DNA of 64,000 bases. Origin: Eutreptiella sp. 'Long Island Sound 2002' (taxonomy: Eukaryota; Euglenozoa; Euglenophyceae; Eutreptiales; Eutreptiaceae). The DNA lies in assembly GCA_964036045.1 (NCBI GenBank), contig OZ038387.1, positions 22,629,637 through 22,693,636 on the forward strand. The letters run 5' to 3'. The notes under the pieces are model-generated. The model was not told where the DNA came from, did not search any database, and worked only from the letters and a program-made list of their open reading frames with translations. Positions 20,166 through 31,159 of this stretch are shown one piece after another (the first letter of the stretch is position 1; each line of letters opens with the position of its first letter). The position numbers and the translations under genes are program-made.

Positions 20166-20306
20166 CCGGACTGCCCCCACTGCGGCAAGGCGGGGTGGGG
20201 TTGGCCCTGTTGGTGTGAGGATTCCAGGTCCACGCGTCCAACCCCCACCCAAGAGGCCTCACCTGCCGCCAGAGCGACCTTCAGCGCGGCGGCGGCGGGG
20301 TGGGCA

Positions 20307-21851
20307 ATGGCGATGGCGGCTGTTGGATCGTTTCGGGTGGCGGTCATGGGCGTTCGTGGATGGGCCCCCAAGACGCAATCGAGATACCGCTCCGCTCTGT
20401 CCGCGGTGGCGAAATTTGAGGGTACCAGAGCTTTGCGGACGCCGCTTACTGACACGCTGTCTGAATTTTTGGCGTCAAGGGTCTCCATGGGACAGGCCAG
20501 ATCCACCCTCAGGGGGTATGTGGCCGCGGTTCGAGCGGCAGAGGATGTTAGACTACTCCCGGGTTGTGTCCAGGCCATCCACTGGAGGATTTCGAAGTCT
20601 GGAAAACCGACACCGGGGCAACCATACCTGGGACCGGAGGGTCTCTGTCTCCTGTGGGCCAGAGCAATTTCGCCAGTTGAGCAGGCAGTGGCAGCATTGG
20701 CGAGCCTCAGTTGGCTCCTCTTCTTGCGAGTCTCTGAAGCGGTGTCCATCGCGCCAGCGGGCTTGGAGAGTGATTCCGTGGTCCTGTTCGTCACTACCAA
20801 AGTTGGTGGCCACAGGGAAGTACGACGGCCGCTTTATGAGTGGGGACGGTCGTGGGTCCGATTCCTCAGATGCTACGCCGAGGCCAGCTGCATCCCTGAA
20901 GGTCAACCGTTGGTTAGATGAGGGGTTGAGGCAGTGGAGAGGATCTTCGCAGACCTCCTCCGTGATTCCCCATATAGTGGCCACCGATGGCATTCCCTGC
21001 GGCGGGGGGGCGCTGCGGCCGCCTTCCACCGCTCCCCAAATGTGGCTTACTTTGTCTGGTGGGGGCGGTGGAAGAGGCTGGCCACAGCGTTGGAGTACAC
21101 TTTGGGCTACTCTGACCCTGCGGTGGTTGGGGCTTTGGTGCTTCCATGGCTTGTTGGTGGCCAGACTTCTGATGAGCGTTTGGCTGTGCTGCTGGCCGCC
21201 CTGTTGGGTGACCCCATGTATGCAAGCCCTGAGCGGAAGTCCACGAAGGCGACAATGGAGGTCTCAGCCCCGGTGCCTGCGGGCCATGTGGTATCTCTTC
21301 CTGATATGGATGTGGCGACGAGTCGGAAGGAAGTGGACGACGTGGGGTCTGATTCGGATTCTTCGTCCGTCCCCTCGGAGTCTTCGGGCTCCGATGTCTC
21401 CACAACAAGTGCCCGTAACATCACCACAGGACCCAGTCCGTCCACTGGTCCAGGGGAACGCCCTCAACAATTCACGCCGGGATCCAAACCTCAGGGTGAC
21501 GGGAGCGGCAGGAGGAAGCGGCGATCGAAAGGAGCCGGCAAGGCACCGAGAGGCGGCGCAGCAGAGGTCGACGGCGCTGAGAAACCGAGGCCCAAGCGGC
21601 GAGTCGTTGGTTTGGGCGGTCCCTTATCTGTCCAGCGGCGTCATGCGACGAGCGCGCAGGTGGGCCTGGGTAGTGCAAAAGCCCGACGACCTGCCTCCAA
21701 GAGGCGGCATCCTGATGGGCCTCCAGTCGGGCCTGCCAGCAAAGTGGCTGTCCGTTCCCCGCCGGAGTGTAAGGATGAGGGCGGAGGAACGGAGGCCGGC
21801 AAGGGTGGGGGGGGGGGGGGTCGCCTGGAAATTCGCCCCCCGCGGGGCTGA
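20307..21851 (+). pseudogene. tyrosine recombinase of the DIRS element, one in-frame stop
   Basis: The frame from the ATG at 20307 carries the tyrosine-recombinase catalytic set: Arg141 in LFLRVSEAV, Lys165 in VTTKVGG, H229-x-x-R232 in HSLRRGG, Trp255 in GRW, and Tyr264 nine residues later in LEYTLGY. It is interrupted by TGA at 20919-20921 (codon 205), which looks like a decayed CGA. The catalytic part is followed by a long Ser- and Arg-rich tail of about 230 residues ending at 21851. It would catalyse integration of a circular cDNA. It lies between gag and RT, in the same frame as gag. Confidence 0.8.
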
Positions 21852-22088
21852 CTCGCGAAACCCCATCTGCCTGTGACACGTCGGTTGGTGACCCAGTGCT
21901 GAGTTCGGCGCAGGGATCGCTGCGGATGAACCGTTGGCGGATGGTGGGCCCCGCCCTCTGACCAGGGCAGACCTTTTGTATGTGCGTTCGGAACCAGTTA
22001 CGTTATTTGTCCACTTTTTGCAGGCGTTCTTTTCTTTCTTGCCCTGCCCTGGCTTCACCGGGCTTTGTCTTGCGGGGTCTTGTTGCTC

Positions 22089-23132
22089 ATGCGACGGCTC
22101 CATTTGTTTGTGCTGCGTTTGTTCCTTACGTGTGAGGATTTTCGTTCGCGGTCCGCGCCGGATATAACTTTTGGCGCTTTGTCGGAATTTACAGCTGAAT
22201 CCTGGCAGGCTCTTTTGCACCTTTCTGCATCCCCGGTGCCGCAGGTGGGAAAAGTTGACCCACAATTGGTGGAGAGGGGTTTGGGGGCGGTGGGTAACTA
22301 CACAATTTCCGACGAACTGTGGTGTGAATTGGCGCCCCCTGATTTCGAAGCATCGGTGTCGGATTTCCATTTGGAGAGAGAAAGTCGCTCTTCTACTAGG
22401 GAGGCTTTGGTGCTACCCATGGTTAAGTGGTTGCTGCGGGAGGGAGTTGTTTCCATCATGGATGAAGGCTGCCCCATGGGGGCAACTTGCTGGCCGTTTG
22501 TGATCCCGAAGTCCACGGAGAAGGTGTCCCTTATTTTTAATTTATTTGAATTTAATGAGAGCTTGCATAAGCCGTTGTCTTTTTCACTGGATGGTTGGGA
22601 ACAAATCTCCCAGAGGTTGGCGGAATGGCCGGCCGATAGGCCGTTGTTTTGTACACACGTGGATCTCAAAAATGCATTTTGGAGTTTTAAATAGCCTAGA
22701 CAGCACGAGAGGGCCTTTCGGTTCCGGATGCGTTGGGAGGGGCCGGAGAGGGTTTTTTGTATGTCGCGGAAGCCGTTTGGGTGGAAGCACTCCCCGCTGT
22801 TCTGTCAGACGGCGTTGGGGAGGATAGTGCGTCCCCTGGTCCCGGAGGGGTACATCCTTTTCCACTACCTGGATGATTTTTTGATCCTGGGGCCGGATCC
22901 AGTGCGGTTGCGTGTTGTCACTGCGCGCCTGGTTCGGGCTTTGGAGGAGGCGGGGTTTATTGTGTCGGGAAAGAGTACACTGGACCCGGTTACGGAAATA
23001 TTTTTCCTAGGAAAGTACATAAATTTAGGAGTGCGCACGATTCTGTTCACATCCACGGGCTTTTCTCCAGATGTTCAATATTTGGCTACGGTTGGCCACG
23101 CGGTCGAGACCTTCTTCCCGGTTGCTCTCTAA
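22089..23132 (+). pseudogene. DIRS reverse transcriptase, one in-frame stop
   Basis: Contains RT motifs in order: THVDLKNAFWSFK (first catalytic Asp), KPFGWKHSPLFCQ, and YLDDFLILG (YLDD box), with an upstream WPFVIPKSTEKVSLIFN region. TAG at 22692-22694 interrupts the frame right after SFK; the frame is otherwise continuous to 23130. The start is uncertain; the ATG at 22089 is the first in frame near the coding signal. The wording resembles DIRS-type RTs rather than LTR-element RTs. Beyond 23100 the frame is lost near a G10 run (23169-23178), where the connection to RNase H should be. Confidence 0.8.
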
Positions 23133-23251
23133 AGCATTGGGCTTCATCCATTGGCACTTTAGGCCCCGTTTGGGGGGGGGGTCCGCTGCTCGCTGGGAGC
23201 TATTGTTGTGACCGCTGGGGTGGGTTTGAACGGCCTACGCCACTGAAGGTT

Positions 23252-23851
23252 TTGCATGGACTGTGTACTGCCATCGTACGGTGTATGGAAACATGGGAGC
23301 CGCCAAGACCGGCACGACTTGCTGTATTTCGTGCGCTATCTGCCACGCCCGATTTGTGGGCCATTCGCCATTGTGTGATGTTCGGGGACGCTGCTTTGGA
23401 CGCCATTAGGTATAGGGGGGGGGCATTCGTACCGCGGTTGTCGGGTGTACGTTCCAAAGTTATACCCCCGGCAAGTCACACGCAGCAAAGCGCGGAGCTT
23501 TGGGTGTTGGTGTGGTTGGTGAGGCTGGCAGTTTGGCTGGGTTGGAGTTATGTGGTGTTGGTCACGGATTCACAGGTGTCCGCTTGCCAGTTTTTGTCCT
23601 TGCGAGCCTCTACGTGGTTGTCCAGGCAGCAAAAGTTGCTGAGGGCATTGGTTTGGAGACTACTGCAGACGGGGTTGGTTGTGGAGGTCAAGTTGGTGCC
23701 TGGCGCGTTGCAACCGGCTAACCCGCCGAGTAGGTTGGATTCTAATTACCAATCTAGTATGCAGCGGGCCTGTAGCCGTGCTTTTCAACTCTGGCGGGTG
23801 TTGCTGGCGCACCCCCAAGAGGTGCTGCAGGTGGGTGGGTTGGTCCTGTGA
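23252..23851 (+). pseudogene. DIRS RNase H domain, frame-shifted from RT
   Basis: 199 codons in a different frame from the RT upstream. RNase H-like pattern: MFGDAALDAI (first Asp), QQSAELWVLVWLV (Glu), VLVTDSQVSAC (Asp), and LQPANPPSRLDS, where DIRS and LTR RNase H usually has AD before the PSR. It needs one frameshift between 23100 and 23252 to join the RT frame; the G10 run at 23169 is the likeliest site. Confidence 0.7.
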
Positions 23852-23881
23852 GGCGTACTTGTTTGATTTCGTCAAAATCAC

Positions 23882-24400
23882 ATGTTTTGCACGTTCGCAG
23901 TGTTCAGCGCTTGTGCCATGCCTGGACGAGGGAAGCGCCGCCGCCACCGGCGCGGAGGATTTTGTCACCGCCGGTCGGCGGCGGCGCTGCAGCGCAGGCG
24001 GGACCGTGCGCAACAACACCTCAAAGCTGTGTTGGAGAAGCGCCTTGCGTGGTGGCCGGTGAGGCGGATCTGGCTGGGTCTGGCTGCAAGGCTCGTCTTC
24101 TTGCGGCCTTGCTCGAAGGATGATGCTCCGGGAGTTCTGAAGCTGGCAGCACAGGACCTAGCGAACCGTCTGCGTGGAGTTGCGGAGCAGGAGAAGACTC
24201 CGTCTGGTGATGTGAATGTTAAAGGCGCGGGCGGGGATCATTTGTGCTGCCATCGTTGGATCGTGCGGGTTGGGGGTAGTAGGTTGTTCCTGAGTCTCTC
24301 GTCGAACACGAAGACTGGGGGCCAGCGTCTGCCCTATATATGGGTCCAAGGGAAACAGGTGTTGGTTCGGCGAGTGTGCTTCATGTTCCACGCGTTGTGA
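23882..24400 (+). CDS. small basic protein at the 3' end of the DIRS element, unrecognised
   Basis: 172 codons (ATG at 23882, alternative ATG at 23918 giving MPGRGKRRRHRRGG). Very Arg-rich N-terminal half, then HLKAVLEKRLAWW and LKLAAQDLANRLRGVAEQEK, which look helical, and a C-terminal IWVQGKQVLVRRV. It sits 31 bp after the RNase H frame, inside the element. Some DIRS elements carry an extra domain such as a methyltransferase after RNase H; I see no such motif. It could also be a non-coding 3' region with a chance frame. Confidence 0.35.
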   Translation: MFCTFAVFSACAMPGRGKRRRHRRGGFCHRRSAAALQRRRDRAQQHLKAVLEKRLAWWPVRRIWLGLAARLVFLRPCSKDDAPGVLKLAAQDLANRLRGVAEQEKTPSGDVNVKGAGGDHLCCHRWIVRVGGSRLFLSLSSNTKTGGQRLPYIWVQGKQVLVRRVCFMFHAL

Positions 24401-24685
24401 GCGACCGCCGTACTGGCTTTGCAGTTTTTCATGGATTCCAGGAAGTTGTGTCTCGATGCATAGCGACCGTGCATTGTTTTCTGGCCCATGTGATGTCACC
24501 TGTGGGTGGGGACTAGAGGAATGGGACCGTCGTGCGCAGGCATTACACACGGAGACTGGCGCCGGCGCCGTGGCTGGTTGGCTGCGGGCGCCTGGCACTG
24601 TCCCCGTTGTGGATTTGTGAAGATTACCGGTTTCAGTGTGGTGAGGTTGTATGGCGACTGGTTGGGATCAAGGATGAGGGATACC

Positions 24686-24774
24686 AGAGGTGAATTGTTG
24701 AGTTATCTTGGTGCTTTGTCCTCTGTGATCCCCTGTTTGTCTAGTCCCCTTTTCGTTTACGAACAGGGGATCAC
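24686..24774 (+). repeat. DIRS right inverted repeat and adjoining hairpin
   Basis: 24686-24730 is the reverse complement of the left terminus. It overlaps a perfect 13-bp stem (gtgatcccctgtt at 24725-24737, aacaggggatcac at 24762-24774) with a 24-base loop. The order inverted copy, hairpin, direct copy suggests the internal complementary region that DIRS elements use to restore their ends during circle formation. Confidence 0.8.
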
Positions 24775-24775
24775 T

Positions 24776-24816
24776 TCTACTGTTTGTGTACAGATTTGTT
24801 GAAAATTTATTGTGTT
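24776..24816 (+). repeat. DIRS direct repeat, right copy
   Basis: Identical to 19408-19448 over 41 bases. Similarity ends sharply at tgtgtt, giving the right element boundary. Confidence 0.9.
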
Positions 24817-25072
24817 CCCACCACCCGCCCCCACGCCCGCCTCCTCACTGTGTTCGTCGGTGAGAGTGGGGCTTGGGGTTATATTGGATTTAGGTTGGAG
24901 AGTCATGTTGTATACTTCTGCCAGGTGTTATAATTTTGGAGCGGAGATCTGCATTTGTGCTGCTTCACGTTTTTTTTTATCGCCGGTGTGAGTCGGTGTA
25001 GGGTTGTGTCCCATAGGCCCGGCGGGGTCCTTTTGGAGAGCGCTTTTCTAAGGCCTGAGGCGCTATGGGCGA
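24817..25072. other. sequence between DIRS end and LINE frame
   Basis: Probably LINE sequence between RT and RNase H; stops occur in the LINE frame. No gene is called. Confidence 0.4.
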
Positions 25073-28000
25073 TTACTGCTTTTGAGACTCTTGACGGCGA
25101 TGATGTCGCCCACAACACTCTGACTTCGTTTGGCTGCCAGAGGTGAATTGTTGCGGCTGCACTCCGGTATCTCGGAGCTGCTCCAGTGACTGCTGGAAGC
25201 CTCTCCACTGTTCCCTGCGCTCTCCTGAGTAAAACCCCACCCATTCACACAGCTCCCTTAGCCAGGTTGTCAGGTATGATGTGAACACCGGTGATGCTCC
25301 TGCTTTGACTTCGCATCGATATGGCCAGTGGGCACTTCTTGCCGACCACAATGCCCAGCCTTGATTCGTTTTCAGCAACCACTCCTGGTGGTCGGACTCC
25401 ATGATGTCTCGGACTGCAGACTTCCCGTTACCAGTGTCCACCGGGCCATAATAGTGCTGTATAACCGCCGCCGCCGCTTTGAACATGGGGCATTCGACCA
25501 TCGCGTGCTTGACCGTCTCCTTTTGAGAGCACACCGGGCACTTGTCCGTGCCGAGCCTCTTGTAGACTCTTGCATGCACAGTCAGTTTGTGCCACGGCAC
25601 TTTTTGCGCAAAGTCCCGAACCCTCGGCGGTAGTTGTGCTTGAGCCCATTGTTCCCATACCTCCGGTGTTTGTGGGTCGCGGACCCCTGGCTGTGAGGCG
25701 TAGAATTGAAGCAGCCATGCCCTGGTCCAGTTTTGGGCGTGGACTGCGGGGGTATCAAATCCCCCTTGTGACGGGACTTTATTGAGGAGTCGTCCGCCAT
25801 AATTGTACACCCCTTTCCATGTTCGAGGCACTGCATTCAACAGCCTTACGTCCTCCAAGGATTGCAATTGACCCCACGTCAGCACCCCCTGCCGGATCAT
25901 TTTCGTGTTGTAGTAGGAGCAGTTGAACTCATTTCGGAAGTACACAGAGTGCCACAATGGCAGTTGGTCCCGGTTTGCCGGGGGGGCCACCTGTGGGGCC
26001 ACCCGTTGGATATTTGAGTGGGCCTTTGCCGACCATCCCAAGAACGTCAGCTCCGCCGTCCGGACCATGCCCAGCTGGATATATGGGAGGTTATCTTTGG
26101 ATGGTGTGAACCCGATGGTTGTCGCCCATGCATAGAAGGTCTCCACTGCCTTGTCGGGATACTTGTGAGGCTCCCCCAAAAGGCTGACGAACGGAGCCGC
26201 TGCCTGCATGAGAAACAGCTGTGGCTCCGGCAGTGCCAGTCCCCCTTGCGTTCTTGGCCGTGAGAGGATTGGCAGAGTGATTCCCCAGCTGTTGGTACCC
26301 ATGGCCCCGTGGTACACGAACTTCAGCTGTCTAACCACTGAGATTGGGGCATAGTATGCCTTGGATACCCAAGCCACAACCGGCAGGATCCATGATGTCA
26401 GCATGAATACACGTTCGTCCATCGACAACTGCAGCGTGGATACCACCCGTGCGCGACGAAAGGCCTCTTGCAGTGCTGGTCTAAAAGCCTGCTCTATTGT
26501 CAGCCCCCATCCTTGGTCATCCTGTTGGTGCCGTATATTCCCCAAGCGTACACCAAGATACTTAACGAAGTTCTTAACGTCCACCCCAATGTCCCGAAAG
26601 CACCTCGCCCACTCCATTCCCCCACAGCTGCGAACTATCGCTGCCGTTTTGCTCAGGTTGACCTTCAGCCCAGAAAATTGTCCAAAACAGGACACCACTT
26701 CCTATACCCTCCTCAGCAGCTGTGGGTTGGCACATCCATCCAAGAAGATGATGAGGTCGTCCGCATACATCATGATAGTCAGCCCTGGACCCAGGTCTTG
26801 TAGCGGGAAAATCACAAAGGATGCCACCAGGGAGAACAGTGCCGGGGAGAGTGGGTCTCCCTGGCGCGTGCCTGCACGCGGGTGGTGATAGACACCTGGA
26901 ACATATCCCTTACCAACCGAGTACAGATACGGTGCACGTAAAAGATGCAGTATCAGCCGGATGTAGAGGAACGGTATGCACATTGGACCCAGTGCCGCCG
27001 ACACCATCTCGTGAGACATCGTGGGGAACGCATTTCTGAAGTCCACTGACAACGCCGCTCCTTCACGTAAGCCATCCCAGAGTGCCCGTGACCCATAGAC
27101 ATGCTGGAGGATACTTCTGTGGCGAAGGAAACCCGTTTGCTGTGATGGGATGCAGTGGAGAAGTACGTCCTCTAGCTGGATCAGGAGAATGTTGGTGAGC
27201 CACTTCTGCCGTGTCGTTTGCAGTGCAATTGGTCGGAGAGAATCTCACTTCTGCCGTGTCGTTTGCAGTGCAATTGGTCGGAGAGAATCTGGCGTTTGCA
27301 TTGCCTTTGTCTTGGGGATCATTATCACCACTCCCGAAGTCCATGTCTCCGGCATTGTACCCACGTCGAGGAAGCGTTTCAGTGACTCATACATTTGCGG
27401 TTCGAAAATTTCCGAGAACCTCTTGAAGAATTTTGCCGAGAAACCATCCAATCCAGGGGAGTTGTTGCTGTTCAGCCTCTTAAGACCTTCATGTACTATG
27501 TCCAGGGAAAGTTGCTTGAAAAGGAGTCGACCTGCCTTGCGCAGCCGCTGCTCCACTCCAAACGCTTTCAGATAGGCCACACATTCTTCCTCCGTGGCTC
27601 CCGTTGGGGTGGACACTTGATCCCAATGTTCCACCAGCTCTTTTGCCACCGCCTATGCTCCGCGTATTGCAGTGCCTACCCGGGACACCAGTTGCTGAAG
27701 TTTCTTTCGCTCCTGCAGCTCCCGCATTACCCGGTACAACTCGTTTCTTCGCGTTCTCAGATCCCCTGAGGTTTCCCCCGACGTGATCACCCCCTTGAGC
27801 TTGGAGAGTGTTTCCATGCCCGTTCTGTCACGTTGTGCCTTTTCATATACCCCAACAAGGAGGGTGTAAGCCGTTGCCGCTTCTGTCGCTGCAATTCCCA
27901 GTGACGAAAGACATTGATAGACCGTTGGTGTGACGGATTCCCTTGTGGAGCCACGTAAGAGCCGTAGGGCTTGTAGTTCAACCGATTGCTTTTTGTTTTT

Positions 28001-28235
28001 GTGCTCCCTTTGGTAGCTGACCGCCTTCTTTTGGATGCAGCCCAGTGCATCTTCCCACCATTGATCTCCCGTCGAGATGATAGACTTGAGAGAGGTCTCC
28101 AGATCTTCCATTGCCTCAGAGTCTTGGAGGATGGCCTCTGGGCAGTAGAATCTAGGAACTGTGTCCTCTGTTTCGAAGGATGGGGGTGTGAATTCAGCCA
28201 GGATTGCCTTGTGGTCCGAGTTGGCAGCGGGGCAA
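25073..28235 (-). pseudogene. LINE endonuclease end and reverse transcriptase
   Basis: One minus-strand frame runs the whole length, with three in-frame stops: TAG 27653-27655, TGA 27245-27247, TAG 26702-26704. In order: SDHKAILAEF (end of an APE-type endonuclease), a coiled linker, NSPGLDGFSAKFFKRF, IPKTKAMQTPDSLRPIAL, LSVDFRNAFPTMSHEMV, GTRQGDPLSPALFSLV, MMYADDLIIFLDG (YADD box), KYLGVRLGN, and a CPVCSQKETVKHAMVECP finger near the C-terminus. These are hallmark non-LTR RT motifs. The TGA results from a 45-bp tandem duplication (27201-27290). The listed end is where similarity stops at a G-rich tract; further open frame upstream is low-complexity Pro-rich sequence. Confidence 0.85.
27201..27290 (-). 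repeat. 45-bp in-frame tandem duplication in the LINE RT
   Basis: cacttctgccgtgtcgtttg... repeated exactly at 27201-27245 and 27246-27290. Being 45 bp it keeps the frame (SLRPIALQTTRQK appears twice), but the junction creates a TGA where the second copy has TGG. Confidence 0.95.
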
Positions 28236-29573
28236 GGGGGGGGGGGGTGATCCCTTGGGTCTAGACGCCAACTCCCCCCCCCACTAACCGTTGGCCGGAG
28301 GCCTCCTTGGGGGGGGCGGGCGGGGGGGGGGCTGAGAGGGGCAATGGGGGGGGGGGGCTGGCTGGGTGGGTGATGCATGTAGGGGCAACACCGAATACAC
28401 GATACACACGCACACGACTTCAAAGTTTTGGTCCTCAATAGACCATGAAACGGCATCCCAGCATCTCCGCACTACATCACTTACCAATAGAGGAATGGGT
28501 TCGTTGTTTTCACTCACGCCCCGGGGACGTCCATTCCCGTAGAAAGGGGGGCAGCCGGGGAGTCCTCCCCTATATGTTCAGCGTATTTGTGTCACTAAGA
28601 GGATGTCCATCCTCCACGGGACCTTCGGAAAGCGATGTGAGCTTGGTGGCTACATGGGGGAATCCTTGCACTGCGCACCCACTGCGCGCACACTGCGCGC
28701 TACTTTTAGACTACCCCCCCCCTTGTCTAAGCTACGCCAAAGTACCAAATTAATACGGTCCCTACGCCTACTGTAGCTTGGACACGGGCGTAGCTTGCGC
28801 GCGACATATACAACTACCGACACACACGTAAATGAGCGCATAGTATGAGTATACCTCAACCTCCACCCATGTTCCCAAAGGCATGCAAACACAAGAAAGG
28901 GATTGAAACATGGAAATTTAGGTTCACACCCAATCTTCTCACAAGCAATGAAGCATGAGAAGCCTACAAATGTTCGGCAAATTCGTCAAACCCATGTCTT
29001 ATGTGGTTGCACTAAATTTGGTACCGAATTAAAATTAGGTACCAAATTAATACGGTCCCTACGCCTACTGTAGCTTGGACAAGGGCGTAGCTTAGACAAG
29101 GGGGGGGGGGTATGTTCCCCCCGAAGAGCCCCTAGGCACGCCCCTTGGAAACACCCTTCGAATTAGGCGACCCAAACTGGACTAGAGGGGACCTTGAGGG
29201 GGACCTTTCCGGTTCTTGTGGCCGTGGTGAAGGACCAGGGGCCTTTGGGGGGGAACTTGATTGTGTGTTGGGCGGCGGAGATGGAGAGCAGTCACGTGGC
29301 GAGGTTGAACTTGGGATGGCAAAGGAGATGGACTCCATCTTGCATTACCGATTCACCACTCTCAACCCATCTTGGTACTATTCCAAGTGGAGGAGTCCAT
29401 CTTCACCCGTCCCAACCACCGTGGCAGGAGGTCGCAGGCCATTGGAGCAGGTACGCCCTATCCCCAATACTGAGATCCATGGAGAAAGTGGGCCCGAGAA
29501 ATGAGGAGGGGAGTATGGTGTCCTGTAGCAAGCACTCTCAAAGTGTATCACCATATCAAGCAACCGAGAAAAT
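28236..29573. other. repeat-rich spacer without genes
   Basis: G runs at 28236-28350 and 29099-29110. The gtaccaaattaatacggtcc block occurs at 28741 and 29039 with tacgcctactgtagcttgga following both times, an internal direct repeat. Also holds tandem gcactgcgc motifs (28671-28702) and ccccccgaagagcccc (29117-29132), which recurs at 30530 and 63289. Confidence 0.55.
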
Positions 29574-29800
29574 GTGGTGGATGTGGTGGAAATGGGAAAA
29601 AAATGTGTGCAAAAAAGTAGAAATGGGTGAAACAGGGTGAAAATCCAAAAATGGCAGATCCCCAATGCATCAAAACCTACTATCAAACAACAATGATGCC
29701 CAAAGTACCACAAAGTATGGGTTTCTACTACAGCCAGAAGCCCAAATAGTTGCACGGCGCGCGCACTGCACGCGCACTGCGCTTAAGGCGCCCCCCGTGA
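29574..29800 (+). repeat. GCACTGCGC-ended repeat, copy (partner at 31486)
   Basis: Shares gaaaatccaaaaatg, catcaaaacctat-like, atgatgcccaaagta, cacaaagtatggg and cccaaatagttgcac with 31486-31703. Both end in tandem gcactgcgc motifs followed by aaggcgcccc or aagggcgcccc. Confidence 0.7.
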
Positions 29801-29973
29801 CCTTGCCATCTGGGGGGTGGGGTCTTGGTGGTATAGTCATCTTGCACAATGTGGCACTCCAAGCGGTGAGTATATAAACACATGTGGTTCTGGTGTTTGT
29901 GGACCATCGGGCGCCTTCGGGAACTCCTTAGGCTAGTACCTTTGACAACTAACTGTTGGCCGGAGGCCCCCAA

Positions 29974-30048
29974 GGCCATGAGGCAACGGATACTGGGCTG
30001 CCCCCGTGTCACAGGCACATGGTCGTCACCACATAGTTCAGTGTTTTG
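29974..30048 (+). repeat. dispersed repeat, copy 2 (partner at 16395)
   Basis: ggccatgaggcaacggatac and cccccgtgtcacaggcacat, same order as at 16395-16480. Confidence 0.7.
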
Positions 30049-30481
30049 CATTGCATGCCGGAGGCCCCCTAGGGGGGGGGGGGTGCCCTAGGACCCGCGG
30101 AGTTGCACCCCCCCCCTGAGGTTTGGGGCCGGGTAGGTGGATGGATTTGGTCCCCCCATGCACGCAGAAAATGCCAATGATCAGACAATAGGGGACAAGA
30201 ATCTTACTCATGAGCAATTGAAATGCTAAATGATGATAGGTGTATCATCTTAGGACCTACAAAAGTGGGAAATCCCGAACATGAACTCCACCGCAATTCA
30301 ACACACACTAAACTAGACGCAAGGGATGAAAGGAACTCAGTAGGACCCATCTAGTAGGACCCATCTGCACTGGATGTGTGAGAGTTAGTAGGCTAAAACC
30401 ATACATTGGTCCATGTAAACAAATCGGCATGTATGACATGACATTTGGTGGGCAGATGATGGCCTTTGAGGGCATGTGAGG

Positions 30482-30643
30482 GGGAGTCCTTGCACTACGC
30501 GCACTGTGCGCTACTTTTAGACTAGGTTCTCCCCGAAGAGCCCCAAGCACCCCTTCCAAACACCCCTAAATTTAGGTCATACAAACTAGCCTAGCTGAAG
30601 ACAAATGCAAGCTACCTTCCCTTCACATTAGACATCATGCAAA
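30482..30643 (+). repeat. GCACTGCGC-ended repeat with ccccgaagagcccc, copy 1
   Basis: Begins tccttgcactacgcgcactg and tgcgctacttttagacta, then ccccgaagagccccaagcac, and later gctaccttcccttcacatta. The partner at 63240-63408 shows the same blocks in the same order. Confidence 0.7.
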
Positions 30644-31159
30644 ATGCGGAAAGCTTAGGGTGTGCCCCTACACATAGAGCCCAATGCTTGCCATAACCCA
30701 CCATAGGTCAAAGACATGAAAGGAGAAGGGAGTGAGTCTCTCGGGCGAGACTCGCAAATAGCGCCAATCCTTAGGCTTTCTCTGCAAGCAACTCAGCTAG
30801 CCTCAGCAGTTCACCACAACAGAGCTCAAACGCCCATTGGGCAAAGGAAATGCTGAGCAGGACTCCCAGGTGGCTTCATCCACACCATACCCTTCCCAGA
30901 GGGTAAGGAAGTGCCAACCCTAATAGTAGCAATGGCGGAAAGTTGACTTCACCAAGTGGAAGCCTTCCTTAGCCATTTCTTCGGCATTCTTGTCAGGGAG
31001 AGTTTCTTCCACTTCATTAGGGCTTGGTAGCACCCCGTAAGTCCAGCGCTGCTACCTCCTCATCATTCAGCCCCCATTCTTCCCCCCATCACCCCAACTC
31101 AAGGGGCCACACCAAAGTGTGGGAGTCCATCACCCCAACTCAAGGTGCCACACCAAAGT
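30644..31159. other. spacer, no gene seen
   Basis: Ordinary-composition spacer with caccccaactcaagg and gccacaccaaagtgtgggag each present twice (31087-31130 and 31131-31170), a short local duplication. Confidence 0.5.

Larger units (their letters stand above)
19363..24816 (+). mobile_element. DIRS-like tyrosine-recombinase retrotransposon
   Basis: About 5.45 kb with gag, tyrosine recombinase, DIRS-type reverse transcriptase and RNase H frames on the plus strand. The termini are those of the DIRS order rather than LTRs: a 45-bp sequence at the left (19363-19407) recurs inverted near the right end (24686-24730, one mismatch). A 41-bp sequence following the left copy (19408-19448) recurs in direct orientation at the far right (24776-24816). 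No target-site duplication was seen, as expected for recombinase-mediated insertion. Gene order is gag, recombinase, RT, RNase H; in the DIRS elements I know, the recombinase does not stand between gag and RT. In-frame stops and a frameshift show that this copy is inactive. Confidence 0.85.
18341..28235 (-). mobile_element. degenerate LINE (non-LTR retrotransposon) split by a DIRS insertion
   Basis: Read on the minus strand: an endonuclease end (SDHKAILAEF near 28216), a reverse transcriptase with YADD, a Cys/His segment (CPVCSQKETVKHAMVECPMF) and an RNase H. This is the usual EN-RT-RNH order of RNase H-bearing LINEs. The endonuclease is cut off at a G-rich tract near 28240, a typical 5' truncation or later rearrangement. 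The plus-strand DIRS element at 19363-24816 lies between RT and RNase H. Three in-frame stops show that the element is dead. The 3' end below 18341 is uncertain. Confidence 0.75.

Noticed and set aside
20163-20921. Two in-frame TGA codons in gag/recombinase as evidence for TGA recoding
   Set aside because: The same element also has an in-frame TAG, the LINE has TAG stops, and FBPase gene 4 ends in TGA, so simple decay is the better explanation.
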